A stretch of DNA of 64,000 nucleotides from an uncultured Sulfitobacter sp. (GTDB lineage Bacteria; Pseudomonadota; Alphaproteobacteria; Rhodobacterales; Rhodobacteraceae), in the NCBI RefSeq assembly GCF_947499945.1, contig NZ_CANMQD010000003.1, positions 62,001 to 126,000 on the forward strand, in the 5' to 3' direction. How positions within the stretch are numbered: the first letter of the stretch is position 1; each line of letters begins with the position of its first letter. The translations under genes and the position numbers were made by a program. Below are positions 55,429-64,000 of this stretch, piece after piece. The notes under the pieces were generated by a model, which did not search any database, was not told where the DNA came from, and was given only the letters and a program-made list of their open reading frames with translations.

Positions 55429-57999
55429 ATGGCTTTAACTAACACTCAACAAGAAAAATTGGACGATGTTTTTAAAAAGATCGATCTGAATGGTTTTACG
55501 ACAGCGCAAGAGACGCAAATCAACACAGCCATAACAAATCTATATACGAATTCTGTAACCTCGAGGTCTACCTTTGACAAAGTTGCCGGTTTCTTCTTGG
55601 AAGACCAAGATATCACATTCAGCGCAGGTAACTTTAAAGCAGTACCTAGGCTCTTTGAAAGCGGCCTCGATATCCTGATCGATCCCGATTACATCGTACC
55701 GCTCAACATGATTGATGAAACTGGAACAGTGGTTAACGTCAGTTTCGAGCGCGGTCTGATGCATGAATTCATTCATGCTGTTGATGGCCTTAGAGATGAG
55801 CCATCCACCGATAATATTTCGATTTCTGAATTGATCGCACTTAGCGACTATCGTGGCAGCACGGTGAACCGTACCAATACAATTATGTCCGAGTATGGCG
55901 AGAGCACTGGCCGCGTCAGCTACTCTGCTGCCAGTAGTCGTCTCACTTTGGGTGACGAGTTGTCCTTGAACGAGAATATCGATGCCGCTTTCCTCGCAAG
56001 CGGTACATTCGACATGACCACAAGTGGGCGCAGCACACGCGATGTGCTGTTTGGCAGCAGCTCGGAGGATAATCTTCTGGGCGGCGGTGGTCGGGATTTT
56101 TTGCACGGGTTTGCCGGAAATGATCTACTGACAGGCGGCGAAGGTGACGATTATATTAACGGTGGTGCAGGTGATGACACCGCTGTCTATGAGGGCATCT
56201 GTACTGATTATACCTACAGCTATAGTGGTGGGCGCCTGACCGTTACGGATAACCGATCATCCGCTACGGATGGCACGGATACGCTTGAGGACGTCGAATT
56301 CCTTGAATTTTCTGATGGAACGCGCGCCACAGTCGGATCCGATAGTGTTGCCTGTCCGGGTCAAAGCGTGCTTTTGGCGATCGATGTAAGTGGCTCAATG
56401 GGAGATGACATTGCGGCTGTTCAGCAATCCGCGACTGCGCTGGTTGAGACGCTTTTTGGAACAGAAGAAGCTCCGGTGGCGAGCCGCCTTGCTATTATTA
56501 CATTCAACGACAGAAATGCTTTTCGCACAGAATTGAAGTTTACGGACCAGCAGGACATCGCAGAGCGTAAGGCCGCAGCGCTGGAAGCGATTGGGAATGT
56601 CTCTATTCTTGGCGGCGGTGCTGAGCCTTTGAACGGTGCGGTTCTCTCTGGTCTCACAGGTGACGCAGGTCCATGGGTTCCTGGAATGATTGCAAATCGG
56701 GTCATCGTATTTTCTGATGAACCTGCCGCTGATCCAGAATTGCGTGCGCAGGTCATTGCCGCTGCCAAAGACTTGAAAATTGGCCTTGCGACTGGCGAAA
56801 CTCCAACAGGTGCGGGCTCAAACACAGGTGCAAACATTATCGCTGACGGCGAAATTGTGAATCCCTACACGCCAGCCGAGATTAGATCGACGGCCAGCGT
56901 GTTTTCAGTATTCATTGGTGATGACGCCAGTGCACAAAGCGACTTTGAGGACCTCGCAACGGCAACAGGCGGTTCTGTCGTCGCCGCTCCTACCGCTGCG
57001 GATACAGTACAGGCGCTCACTCTGCTTCTTTCACCCCAGATTGACTTCAACGGCACGGATGCCGATGAAACGCTAACAGCCAACGTGAATGACAATGTCA
57101 TCAAGGCTGAAGCCGGCGATGATATCGTCCTTGGTCTGGCGGGTGCGGATACTGTTACCTTGGGCGCAGGTGCGGATATTGCCGCAGGAATGTTGGCCGA
57201 CCTTTACGGTGATACCATTACTGACTTTTCGGGTGAGGATCAGATCCGCATTGATGATACTGTGCTTTCACGCAGTTCATTAGGCTTTGATGCGACCACA
57301 GGTGCTATGGCTGTGGACACAGACAATGATGGCACAGCTGAGGGATCGCTTACACTACAGGGTGATTTCAGCGCAGGTGACTTTATGGCAGCGCGTCTTG
57401 AAACAAGTACGGTGGTGACTTTTGAAAACTACCTTGGTCTTCTGGGCGAGGGTAGCAAGGTGGAGGCCGCAGCGATTAATGGCATCATCAATGCCGAGTA
57501 CCTCAACGGGTTCAACACGGCCGACATGTCTGTGTCGTTCGAGGCTGATGCAGCGGCAGGTTTCAGCAATACGGTCGGGTACTATGAAATCGACTCCGCT
57601 GAAAATCTTGTGAACATCACAATCCTTGCACAAGATGCCAAGATCGCAACCGGTGCTGTTGAAATCAGTGTCACCGATGAGGAAAACGACATTGGATTCT
57701 TCCTTGTACAGGATGGCGCAAACATGATTGATGCGGCGGAGTTTGCCGCTGACAGTTTCGACTTTGTCAGCGATGGAGAGGGCGGTTTCGAGCTGACAAG
57801 CCAAGGTGTTGTTCTTGACGATACGGAGGTGTTTTTCTCCCATGACGCCGCTTTGAACTCCGACGGACAAGAACATGTGATGTCAGGTGTATCTGCTGAC
57901 GGTGAAGGCGCATTGCGTATTGGTTTTGAGGATCTGCTACGTGACGGCACAAGCGATGATGACTTCCAGGATGTAATTCTGTTTGTTGATATCGCCTAA
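55429..57999 (+). CDS. HExxH metalloprotease-like, RTX, VWA and DUF4114 multidomain exoprotein
   Basis: An 856-residue acidic protein. Residues about 1-190 carry HEFIHAVD with His112-Glu113 and His116, the zinc-metallopeptidase signature; a third ligand is not certain (Glu in SEYGE is one option). RTX repeats follow at about 205-260 (LLGGGGRDFLHGFAGNDLL). A von Willebrand A domain spans about 312-545 with the MIDAS motif DVSGS (319-323). A second RTX patch is at about 555-615, and the C-terminus (about 770-856) matches DUF4114 with FEDLLRDGTSDDDFQDVILF. No signal peptide; type I export is expected. A secreted protease or adhesin-toxin is likely. Confidence 0.82.
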   Translation: MALTNTQQEKLDDVFKKIDLNGFTTAQETQINTAITNLYTNSVTSRSTFDKVAGFFLEDQDITFSAGNFKAVPRLFESGLDILIDPDYIVPLNMIDETGTVVNVSFERGLMHEFIHAVDGLRDEPSTDNISISELIALSDYRGSTVNRTNTIMSEYGESTGRVSYSAASSRLTLGDELSLNENIDAAFLASGTFDMTTSGRSTRDVLFGSSSEDNLLGGGGRDFLHGFAGNDLLTGGEGDDYINGGAGDDTAVYEGICTDYTYSYSGGRLTVTDNRSSATDGTDTLEDVEFLEFSDGTRATVGSDSVACPGQSVLLAIDVSGSMGDDIAAVQQSATALVETLFGTEEAPVASRLAIITFNDRNAFRTELKFTDQQDIAERKAAALEAIGNVSILGGGAEPLNGAVLSGLTGDAGPWVPGMIANRVIVFSDEPAADPELRAQVIAAAKDLKIGLATGETPTGAGSNTGANIIADGEIVNPYTPAEIRSTASVFSVFIGDDASAQSDFEDLATATGGSVVAAPTAADTVQALTLLLSPQIDFNGTDADETLTANVNDNVIKAEAGDDIVLGLAGADTVTLGAGADIAAGMLADLYGDTITDFSGEDQIRIDDTVLSRSSLGFDATTGAMAVDTDNDGTAEGSLTLQGDFSAGDFMAARLETSTVVTFENYLGLLGEGSKVEAAAINGIINAEYLNGFNTADMSVSFEADAAAGFSNTVGYYEIDSAENLVNITILAQDAKIATGAVEISVTDEENDIGFFLVQDGANMIDAAEFAADSFDFVSDGEGGFELTSQGVVLDDTEVFFSHDAALNSDGQEHVMSGVSADGEGALRIGFEDLLRDGTSDDDFQDVILFVDIA

Positions 58000-58022
58000 G
58001 GCCAAACGCGTTGAAAACATGT

Positions 58023-58054
58023 GGTGCTGCGCCTAAATTAGAAAGCGCAGCACC
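58023..58054 (+). terminator. Hairpin after the protease-VWA-RTX gene
   Basis: A perfect 10-bp stem (GGTGCTGCGC against GCGCAGCACC) with a 12-base loop, 23 bases past the stop. Only CGATTTTG follows, so it is a plausible but not classical terminator. Confidence 0.6.
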
Positions 58055-58137
58055 GCGACACGATTTTGCGGCCCACATAAGCTCCCAAAAGTTCTGGTGT
58101 CTTGAACCTGTAACAACAAGCGATCGTCACCCAATTT

Positions 58138-59412
58138 ATGCACTTTATACATTTTGACCTTTCAGAGCTCCTTTATGGCTCAAGCTCCCGTCTGTCATAT
58201 CATGGCATTGCACGCACTGTTGTAGAGGTGGCTTATGAGTTGGCCAAGGGCCCCGAAGACGTGAAGTTCGTGATCTTTTCTCCCGCCCATCAAAGCTTCT
58301 TTTACGTTGATCCGACATTCACAACGAAGGGCAATGACCTGTTGTGTGACTTGGGTTTGTCAGCTGGCGCAAGTCCCCTCCATTTGCGCAGAAGCTTTCC
58401 AAATGCACATGCACTGCGGGACCTGCTCAGCCCTGTTGCTGTACGGGTCTTGCGATACGTGAACATGAGGCGTTGGCAGGCCAATCGTGGCGATACGCTG
58501 ACCCCCGCGGCGATGAGGGGCCAAACGCTTGTGGCATTTACGCGGCCAAAAATCATGGTGGATTACGTAGAGGCGATGGCCAGACAAAAGGTACAGTTCC
58601 GGTTCTGCCCTTTGCTGCATGACATGATCCCTCTGCACGATATAAAAGATGGCAAAGGCCCAAAATTTGCGCATAACTTCAGGCATGACAATGCAGAGGT
58701 CATCGCGGGCGCAACTCTGCTATTGGCAAATTCCGAGTTCACCAAAACAGAAATTGCGCTGTTCTCGGAGAAGGGACTTTTGCCCAAAAACCTTTCCGAC
58801 ATATGCACAATACCATTGGCGCATGAGTTTAGAGACGTTGATGACGGCACGCCGTACGAGATACCAAAAGGCCCGTATTTTCTGTGCGTCGGAACCCAGA
58901 CTGGCCGCAAGAACATCGAATGTGTTCTAAAGGCGATGGTGATCTTGGAAAAAGCGGGGCGTGCGGTGCCCCGACTGGTCCTTGCGGGGGCGAGACGCAA
59001 ACGAACAGACACTTATCTAGCGCGGCCTGAGTTTGACGGTATTCGTCCACAGGTTGCGTTTCGTATCAATCCTTCGCAGGCAGAACTGGGCATGTTGTAC
59101 AAGCAGGCCCGTGGTCTGGTTATTCCAAGCCGCATGGAAGGCTGGGGATTGCCACTTGGCGAAGCAATGTGGCTTGGAACTCCTGGAATTGCTGCAACTG
59201 CGGATGCGCTGAAAGAGGTCGGAGGTGAACATGCCTTCTATTTTGATCCTGATGTCCCAGATCAACTTGCAGACATTCTGAGTTCTTTAAGCACGGATGA
59301 TGAGGCATTTTATGCTGCACGCGAAGCTATACAACAGGCTAAGTCAAGCTTTCGCAGCTGGGCACAAGTGGCGCAGGAGGTCGTGAATTGTGTAAGGCCA
59401 TCAGCGTCCTAA
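58138..59412 (+). CDS. Glycosyltransferase family 4 protein
   Basis: A 424-residue GT-B glycosyltransferase. The C-terminal Rossmann half shows FLCVGTQTGRKNIECVLKAM and the nucleotide-sugar motif VIPSRMEGWGLPLGEAMWLG (GT4 E-x7-E type). The ATG has no clear ribosome site; a slightly different start is possible. It follows the RTX-protease operon after a hairpin. Sugar and acceptor are unknown; surface polysaccharide is the usual role. Confidence 0.85.
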   Translation: MHFIHFDLSELLYGSSSRLSYHGIARTVVEVAYELAKGPEDVKFVIFSPAHQSFFYVDPTFTTKGNDLLCDLGLSAGASPLHLRRSFPNAHALRDLLSPVAVRVLRYVNMRRWQANRGDTLTPAAMRGQTLVAFTRPKIMVDYVEAMARQKVQFRFCPLLHDMIPLHDIKDGKGPKFAHNFRHDNAEVIAGATLLLANSEFTKTEIALFSEKGLLPKNLSDICTIPLAHEFRDVDDGTPYEIPKGPYFLCVGTQTGRKNIECVLKAMVILEKAGRAVPRLVLAGARRKRTDTYLARPEFDGIRPQVAFRINPSQAELGMLYKQARGLVIPSRMEGWGLPLGEAMWLGTPGIAATADALKEVGGEHAFYFDPDVPDQLADILSSLSTDDEAFYAAREAIQQAKSSFRSWAQVAQEVVNCVRPSAS

Positions 59413-59827
59413 CCAAAGTTTCCAAAGAGCTGTGTCGCCACGGCTCTCTAATAAAACGCAAACACTGACGCTCGAGAGTCCGCAAGCATGAGAAGCACGG
59501 AGGCCGGTCACTTCTCCGCTCCTCAAAATGGGGGTGAAAACGCATTGAACCAAAAGGTAGGGCATACTTAACCGGTCCATCATGCCAGCGTAAGTTATTG
59601 CATTTGATAAGAATTATACCACTGCAAGACTGCTTTACCCCAACCCTTTGGGACACATGGCTATAGCCTTTTGGTCTGTCCCTCAGTTGCCAGTAAAGAT
59701 GGCCCATCCGCCCCTTAGAGATCGAGGGCTGTGAACGATCACGCAAATCAGAAATTAATCCTTTGACAGCCGTGAAGCTAGTTTGTCAGTTTCTTGCCAA
59801 GGAGCGCACGTCTAACCGGCCATGGCG
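59413..59827. other. Stretch without recognisable genes
   Basis: About 0.41 kb between the convergent glycosyltransferase and lactonase genes. Minus-strand frames here show no family features. Confidence 0.45.
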
Positions 59828-60742
59828 TTATCCATTAAAGTTCAGGCGTAGACCGGCGGTGGGCCAGCGCATGTGATACAAGCATCCTGTGCCTGACGCG
59901 GTTACCCATGCATCGCGCATATCGCTGCCGCCAAAGCAGATGTTGGTAATATAGGGATCGCCCGGCACAGGCACAAAAACAACATCGCTTCCATCTTCCG
60001 GCACCACACTGATCCCGCCCCGCATCAGTGTTGCGACGCAGATTTTACCGTCCTCCTGCACTGCGAGGCTGTCGAGCAGTTGGTAGTCGGGCAGGGTGGT
60101 GAGTAGCCGCCCGGGCATATCAAATGGCAAAGGTGCAATTTCACCTGGACCGGTGAGGTCAAAACTCCAGACCCTTCCAGTTCGCGTTTCGGCCACATGT
60201 ACAGTTTTTCCATCAGGGGACAGACCGATACCGTTCGGCGTGATCATGGGGGCGTTGACCCGCCGGATGTGGCTGCCATCTGGCTTGGCGTAGTAGAACG
60301 CGCCATGGTGGACATACTCGCGAGTCGATTTGCCCAGATCGGTAAAGTAAAATCCGCCGTCTGTATCAAACACGATATCGTTGGGGCCGCGCAAAGGCTG
60401 GCCATCGCAACTGGTATACATGGTTTCAAAAGCGCCGGTCACTGGATCAACCCGCTGGATTGAGCCGCTGGTATAGTCATCAGGCGTGCCTATGGGGCGG
60501 GTTATGCCATCTTTTTGGGTCCAGACAAAGCCGCCGTTGTTGCAGACATAAATCATACCATCTGGCCCCACAGCTGCGCCGTTCGGCCCGCCGCCAAGAT
60601 GGGCTATCACATCAATCTGCCCGTCAGGCTGTACGCGGGACAAAGTCTGCCGCCTGATTTCCACCAGAATGACAGAGCCGTCTGCCATGGCAATCGGCCC
60701 TTCAGGGAAATCCAGCCCGTCACAAATTTTTGTAAGCTCCAT
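59828..60742 (-). CDS. SMP-30/gluconolactonase family protein
   Basis: A 304-residue six-bladed beta-propeller lactonase. The start MELTKICDGLDFPEGP puts the metal-binding Glu14 in FPEGP; a GGAGGG ribosome site lies 9 bases upstream, which decides this start over two upstream in-frame ATGs. Other landmarks are RGPNDIVFDTDGGFYFTD (metal Asn and Asp) and PNGIGLSPDGKTVHVAET. It opens sugar or other lactones. It is divergent from the SDR gene, which suggests a shared carbohydrate or hydroxy-acid pathway. Confidence 0.88.
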   Translation of the reverse strand: MELTKICDGLDFPEGPIAMADGSVILVEIRRQTLSRVQPDGQIDVIAHLGGGPNGAAVGPDGMIYVCNNGGFVWTQKDGITRPIGTPDDYTSGSIQRVDPVTGAFETMYTSCDGQPLRGPNDIVFDTDGGFYFTDLGKSTREYVHHGAFYYAKPDGSHIRRVNAPMITPNGIGLSPDGKTVHVAETRTGRVWSFDLTGPGEIAPLPFDMPGRLLTTLPDYQLLDSLAVQEDGKICVATLMRGGISVVPEDGSDVVFVPVPGDPYITNICFGGSDMRDAWVTASGTGCLYHMRWPTAGLRLNFNG

Positions 60743-60898
60743 GTCTCTCATCCCTCCAAAGGTTAGCAGTATCTTTGCATCAACGATGCGCTGCGTCAGC
60801 AAAAAAAGCGGCCTGTTTATTCTGTGGCCTTGCATAGACACAGCCGTTTTTATGTGAACTTCTTGTCTGAAATGCATTCGTCATAAGGGGAGAAGATT

Positions 60899-61669
60899 AT
60901 GGGAACGCTTAGTGGAAAAATTGCTTGGGTTACGGGCGCGGGGGGCGGTATCGGGGAGGCATCGGCCATTGCATTGGCACAGGCGGGTGCGCATGTCGTG
61001 CTGTCAGGCCGTCGCGCGGAGGAGTTGGCCCGTGTGGTCGCCACGATCAAGGCCGGGGGCGGGCAAGCGGAGGCAGCCCCGCTTGATGTAGTGGATGCAA
61101 AGGCCACCCAAGCCATTGCCGATGATCTGTTCACGCGGCTGGGTGGAGTCGACATTTTTATGGCCAATGCGGGGATTAACGTGCCGAACCGTGCCGTTAA
61201 CGCCATCACTCCGATGGATTTTGCACGGGTTGTTGATATCAACCTCAATGGCGTGATGAACGGTGTTCTGGCCGTCCTACCGCAGATGCGGGAGAAGGGG
61301 ACAGGCACGCTGATCCTCACGTCCTCATGGGCGGGGCGGCATCCTTCGCGCCTTACAGGGCCAGCCTATAGCGCGTCCAAACACGCCGTTGTCGCCCTTA
61401 GCCATTCGATCAATCAAGACGAAGGTGTGAACGGCATCCGATGTACGGCGCTGATGCCAGGCGAAGTGGCCACACCAATCATGCAGCATCGTCCAAAACC
61501 GCCCTCCGCCGAGGATATCGCTAAGATGCTGCAAGCGGATGATCTTGGTTCAATGGTGCGCTATATCGCCGAAGCGCCGCCCCATGTCTGCATCAACGAA
61601 GTGCTCATCAGTCCTACGTGGAATCGCAGTTTTGTGGGTGTGGCCGAGATGGGCGGCATGAAGCTCTAA
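60899..61669 (+). CDS. Short-chain dehydrogenase/reductase (SDR)
   Basis: A 256-residue classical SDR. The cofactor loop TGAGGGIG is at 12-19, NAG in MANAGIN at about 90-92, and the active site is Ser142 or Ser143 with Tyr157 and Lys161 (YSASK). The residue after the first strand is followed by GRR, which suggests NADP or NAD use cannot be settled. An AAGGGGAGAAG ribosome site precedes the ATG. It is divergent from the SMP-30 gene and convergent with the selenoprotein gene. Confidence 0.9.
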   Translation: MGTLSGKIAWVTGAGGGIGEASAIALAQAGAHVVLSGRRAEELARVVATIKAGGGQAEAAPLDVVDAKATQAIADDLFTRLGGVDIFMANAGINVPNRAVNAITPMDFARVVDINLNGVMNGVLAVLPQMREKGTGTLILTSSWAGRHPSRLTGPAYSASKHAVVALSHSINQDEGVNGIRCTALMPGEVATPIMQHRPKPPSAEDIAKMLQADDLGSMVRYIAEAPPHVCINEVLISPTWNRSFVGVAEMGGMKL

Positions 61670-61678
61670 AATAAGTAA

Positions 61679-61711
61679 GCGGCGCAGCGACTGATCAGGC
61701 CGCTACGCCGC
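61679..61711. terminator. Bidirectional terminator between SDR and selenoprotein genes
   Basis: A stem of GCGGCG and AGCG against CGCT and CGCCGC with one mismatch and an 11-base loop. ATTTTG follows on the plus strand and TTACTTATTTT on the minus strand, so it can serve both convergent genes. Confidence 0.75.
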
Positions 61712-61724
61712 ATTTTGTGGACGC

Positions 61725-62246
61725 CTAGTTTTCCGTCAGCGCCGCAATGATCTGCGCCAGTGCGGCTTTCGCCTTGGCGCGCATTTCGTCGTCGGTTGCA
61801 TCCTGTATCGGATGCGGTACCAAAAGATAGCGTGCGTCGTTCATACCCAATGCGCTGCGTTGCGCGATGGCGGCTTGGCCGAACTCGCTTGAAGCGATGG
61901 CGAGGGCGGGGATCCCCTGGGTTTCAAACCAGAAATTGTCGTGCATACTGCACGTCGTACAAGATCCTCAGTCGGCCAGTGCTTCAATGACAAAGCTGCA
62001 TTCGTCGCGCATCTGATGACGCAAGGCGTCAGGGCAGGGCTTGGCGAATGTGGGCTTCATATAGCGGCGCACACTTACGTCAGGGGCTGCCTCGGCCAGC
62101 AAAACCTCAAGCTCGTCCAAAAAGACATTGCCGCGCGGTTTGCTGATATCCAACAGGCCGATGACACCCGACAGGCTGCCGCTGCGCGGCGTGATTTGCC
62201 GCTCGACGGGTTTTCGCTCGTCCGTGGGGTCGAGAATTGTTGTCAT
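61725..62246 (-). CDS. UGSC-family selenoprotein (in-frame UGA read as Sec93)
   Basis: Two minus frames join across one UGA codon into a 173-residue protein. Residues 1-92 start MTTILDPTDERKPVERQITP with a GAGGAGG ribosome site; then comes UGA at 61970-61968 and GSCTTCSMHDNFWFETQG, giving the U-G-S-C motif of the UGSC (seleno)protein family. The C-terminal 80 residues (ETQGIPALAIASSEFGQAA) have coding character and no own ribosome site. A hairpin at the bacterial SECIS position follows the UGA, and tRNA-Sec is the next RNA gene upstream. Likely a selenol-based redox enzyme; the substrate is unknown. Confidence 0.85.
61940..61970 (-). promoter_or_regulatory. SECIS-like hairpin after the UGA codon
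   Basis: On the minus strand, UGA is followed by 13 bases and then CGTGC-AGTAT-GCACG, a perfect 5-bp stem. The loop begins 18 bases after the UGA and has G as its second base, as bacterial SECIS elements require. It would recruit SelB with Sec-tRNA. Confidence 0.7.
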
Positions 62247-62269
62247 ATAGCTCCTCCTCTGGGGGCAGC

Positions 62270-63859
62270 TTAGCCCATATCGATTTTTCTTGAAACAGCG
62301 ATTGAGCCGACTTCGCCCGTGGCCCACCCGTGGAAGGCGGACGAGAATTTGCCCGCGTCCGATCCCGCCACAACGATGTGGATAAACTCTTTTCCTGCGA
62401 ATTTCGGCACCTGCTTGGATAAAGCCGAAGCGCCCATTTTCGCGGCTGTCTCGGGCGGGATGCCTGCGCCCGAGACAGCATCCTGCACCATATCCGACAG
62501 GGGTCGCATCGTGGCCTCCTGTATGCGGTCGCGCAGACGCTCTTTGGAATACTCCCCCTCGCGCATGAGGGTGTCGATATGTTCAGGGCAAACCACCAGC
62601 AGGGCATCGACGGGCAGGTTGCGCAGTTTGGGCAGGAACACGCCTTCAAGCCCGAGGCCCAGCGACCCTGCGATTTGATCGGGCGCGCGCGAGGTCTGGT
62701 CCACGATATGCACAGGTCCACCTGTCATGGCAAAGATCGTGACAACGGAATCCTCAGGCTCGAATCCCCGTTCGACATGCAGCGGCGCCCAAGGGGATCG
62801 TTCCTCATGCTCGGCAAAACACATGGTAAATTTCATCGGATTGCCAAGGCAAGAGCGCTCAACCCCGCCTGTTGCAGCCCCGCCTACGTTGCGCACCACA
62901 AGGCGTAAGGCGCGACCAATGGTGGCATTGGCGCGGTTCCCCGCACCTAAAGCACCGAGGCCTGCGTTCATCCCGATTTTCTCACGGATGGGGCCATTCA
63001 CAATCATCACGGGGGCCGCACCCATGGTCGTCGCTGTGACGCCGTGGATGTTGAACTCATCCGTGCACACGGCTTCCACTGCGGCGATAACCACGGGTAG
63101 ATACTCTGGCTTGCATCCTGCCATCACAGCGTTAATCGCGATCTTCTCAACGGTGGCTTCGCCCATGTTTGGCGGGACTATGGCAATCACTTCTTGTGGG
63201 TCGCGGTGTGTGCCGGACAGCATCCGCATCACCCGCTCTGGCGTGGGCGCCACAAGGGGCAAGCCGTCCGAGAAACCCTGATCGAACATGAATTCGGCCA
63301 CATCATCGCTGTCGCCAACTTCGATGCGGCGTGCACGGATCGGGCTGCCTTCTGCTTCTGCGCGCAACTTGTCATAGACCGTGGGATCAAGGTGCTTGGA
63401 GCCGCACCCCGGTCGCCATGCAGGCAGGCTGCTCCAGTCGATCTGCGCAGCAGGCAGGGTGGTTAGGCTGCTCAACTCGGCGCTGAGCGCTTCCCAGTCA
63501 CTGCGGATGAACCCTTCGAATTTTGTCGACACGCTGCCGTCCTTCTGGATCAGAAAGACGGATGGAACACTCTCGATGTCCCACTCGAATGCCGTCTTGC
63601 ACGCACTGTCATCGAGCACAGGCATCGACAGATTATGGCGTGCAGCAAAAACTGCGTTCGCCTCGCCCGATTGCGCAATGAGCAGAACTTTGAGCTTGTC
63701 GCCGTAGGCATTGTGCAACGCTTCCAAGACAGGCGCGGCGGTGTTGCACGTCTCGCAATCCTCTTTCACAAAACAGATCAGGCTCATTTGATCAACGGGT
63801 AACCGGCGTTCTTGATCGGCCAAATCATTCAGCAAGAAATCTGGTTGTGCTCTGCTCAT
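62270..63859 (-). CDS. Thioredoxin-fold protein fused to a large conserved domain, UGSC partner
   Basis: A 529-residue protein. Residues about 1-140 look like a thioredoxin fold with the redox motif CETC in FVKEDCETCNTAAPVLEALH (about 33-36) and cis-Pro in VESVPSVF-like ESVPSVFLI. Residues about 190-529 form a large domain with MAGCKPEYLPVVIAAVEAV and GGAATGGVERSC that I do not assign. The start is set by GGGGG before the ATG; the longer frame adds 20 residues. It ends 23 bases before the UGSC gene on the same strand, so it is a likely electron donor or partner of that selenoprotein. Confidence 0.75.
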   Translation of the reverse strand: MSRAQPDFLLNDLADQERRLPVDQMSLICFVKEDCETCNTAAPVLEALHNAYGDKLKVLLIAQSGEANAVFAARHNLSMPVLDDSACKTAFEWDIESVPSVFLIQKDGSVSTKFEGFIRSDWEALSAELSSLTTLPAAQIDWSSLPAWRPGCGSKHLDPTVYDKLRAEAEGSPIRARRIEVGDSDDVAEFMFDQGFSDGLPLVAPTPERVMRMLSGTHRDPQEVIAIVPPNMGEATVEKIAINAVMAGCKPEYLPVVIAAVEAVCTDEFNIHGVTATTMGAAPVMIVNGPIREKIGMNAGLGALGAGNRANATIGRALRLVVRNVGGAATGGVERSCLGNPMKFTMCFAEHEERSPWAPLHVERGFEPEDSVVTIFAMTGGPVHIVDQTSRAPDQIAGSLGLGLEGVFLPKLRNLPVDALLVVCPEHIDTLMREGEYSKERLRDRIQEATMRPLSDMVQDAVSGAGIPPETAAKMGASALSKQVPKFAGKEFIHIVVAGSDAGKFSSAFHGWATGEVGSIAVSRKIDMG

Positions 63860-63937
63860 TTTTATCCCCCGTGATACAAAACCAGTGTGCGGAGAAACGG
63901 GCCTCAATGTCCAGCACAAGCATCGGCATTTTTCATC

Positions 63938-64000
63938 TGGCGGAGGTGGATGGGAATCGAACCCACCACACGCCTCAACAGCGCGTCCATGGTTTTGAAG
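63938..64000 (-). tRNA. selC: tRNA-Sec (selC), 3' part; runs off the window
   Basis: Read on the minus strand: anticodon loop CTTCAAA gives TCA (reads UGA), followed by a long variable arm (ACGCGC against GCGTGT), a T arm with GGTTCGATTCC and an 8-base 3' acceptor CCACCTCC, then G and CCA. The 8-base acceptor and UCA anticodon mark tRNA-Sec and not tRNA-Ser. It lies 78 bases upstream of the thioredoxin-fold gene, in the same direction. Confidence 0.9.

Noticed and set aside
61968..61970. Internal stop in the UGSC gene as a simple nonsense mutation
   Set aside because: The codon is UGA, the flanking frames are both coding, the U-G-S-C motif matches a selenoprotein family, and a SECIS-like hairpin and tRNA-Sec are present.
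63938..64000. Edge tRNA as a tRNA-Ser
   Set aside because: The anticodon loop CTTCAAA gives TCA, and the acceptor arm is 8 bases, both features of tRNA-Sec.

Overview
The window looks like chromosome of a marine alphaproteobacterium of the Rhodobacterales (roseobacter group). The reasons are the housekeeping order SPOR protein - dacA - tmk - holB - tatD - metallo-hydrolase, the dense set of oligopeptide-type ABC and TRAP transport genes, a large CopG/PHB-depolymerase/C45 hydrolase unit, RTX exoproteins, and a small gene of a type I associate with this order. Genus and species cannot be read from the window.

Region 1 (1-18.7 kb) is a catabolic locus built around a divergent promoter at about 12.82-12.97 kb. 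To the left, one long minus-strand gene train encodes a tautomerase-SnoaL fusion, HyuB, HyuA, an isochorismatase-fold protein without the usual Cys, a PEP-mutase/isocitrate-lyase-family lyase, an FAD dehydrogenase, two solute-binding proteins and a Dpp/Opp-type ABC importer; the enzyme genes overlap by 4-17 nt. To the right lie a GntR/UTRA regulator, LeuC- and LeuD-like hydro-lyase subunits and a TRAP transporter. Together they suggest uptake and breakdown of an amide- or imide-containing branched di- or tricarboxylate (inference). Each of the three binding-protein genes is followed by a strong GC-rich hairpin.

Region 2 (18.7-25.5 kb) is conserved housekeeping: an AEC transporter, a PhnP-like metallo-hydrolase, TatD, DNA polymerase III delta', thymidylate kinase, a D,D-carboxypeptidase, a SPOR lipoprotein and tRNA-Ser(UGA).

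Region 3 (25.5-59.8 kb) is accessory DNA that begins with a frameshifted integrase remnant beside tRNA-Ser. It holds a TIGR03032 protein, a 3011-residue FG-GAP/RTX giant, a 925-residue RTX/FG-GAP protein, an RsbQ-like hydrolase coupled to a PAS histidine kinase, a CopG - PHB depolymerase-like - C45 hydrolase operon, a secreted 273-residue protein paired with an HExxH/RTX/VWA/DUF4114 protein, and a glycosyltransferase. Between them are scars of IS5, IS21 and IS1595 elements and two broken copies of one DNA methyltransferase gene. No type I secretion machinery is visible in the window.

Region 4 (59.8-64 kb) holds an SMP-30-type lactonase, an SDR and, converging on it, a selenoprotein locus: tRNA-Sec, a thioredoxin-fold protein and a UGSC-family gene whose in-frame UGA is followed at the right distance by a SECIS-like hairpin. 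The UGSC locus, the modular giant protein and the protease-VWA-RTX pair are the most interesting items.
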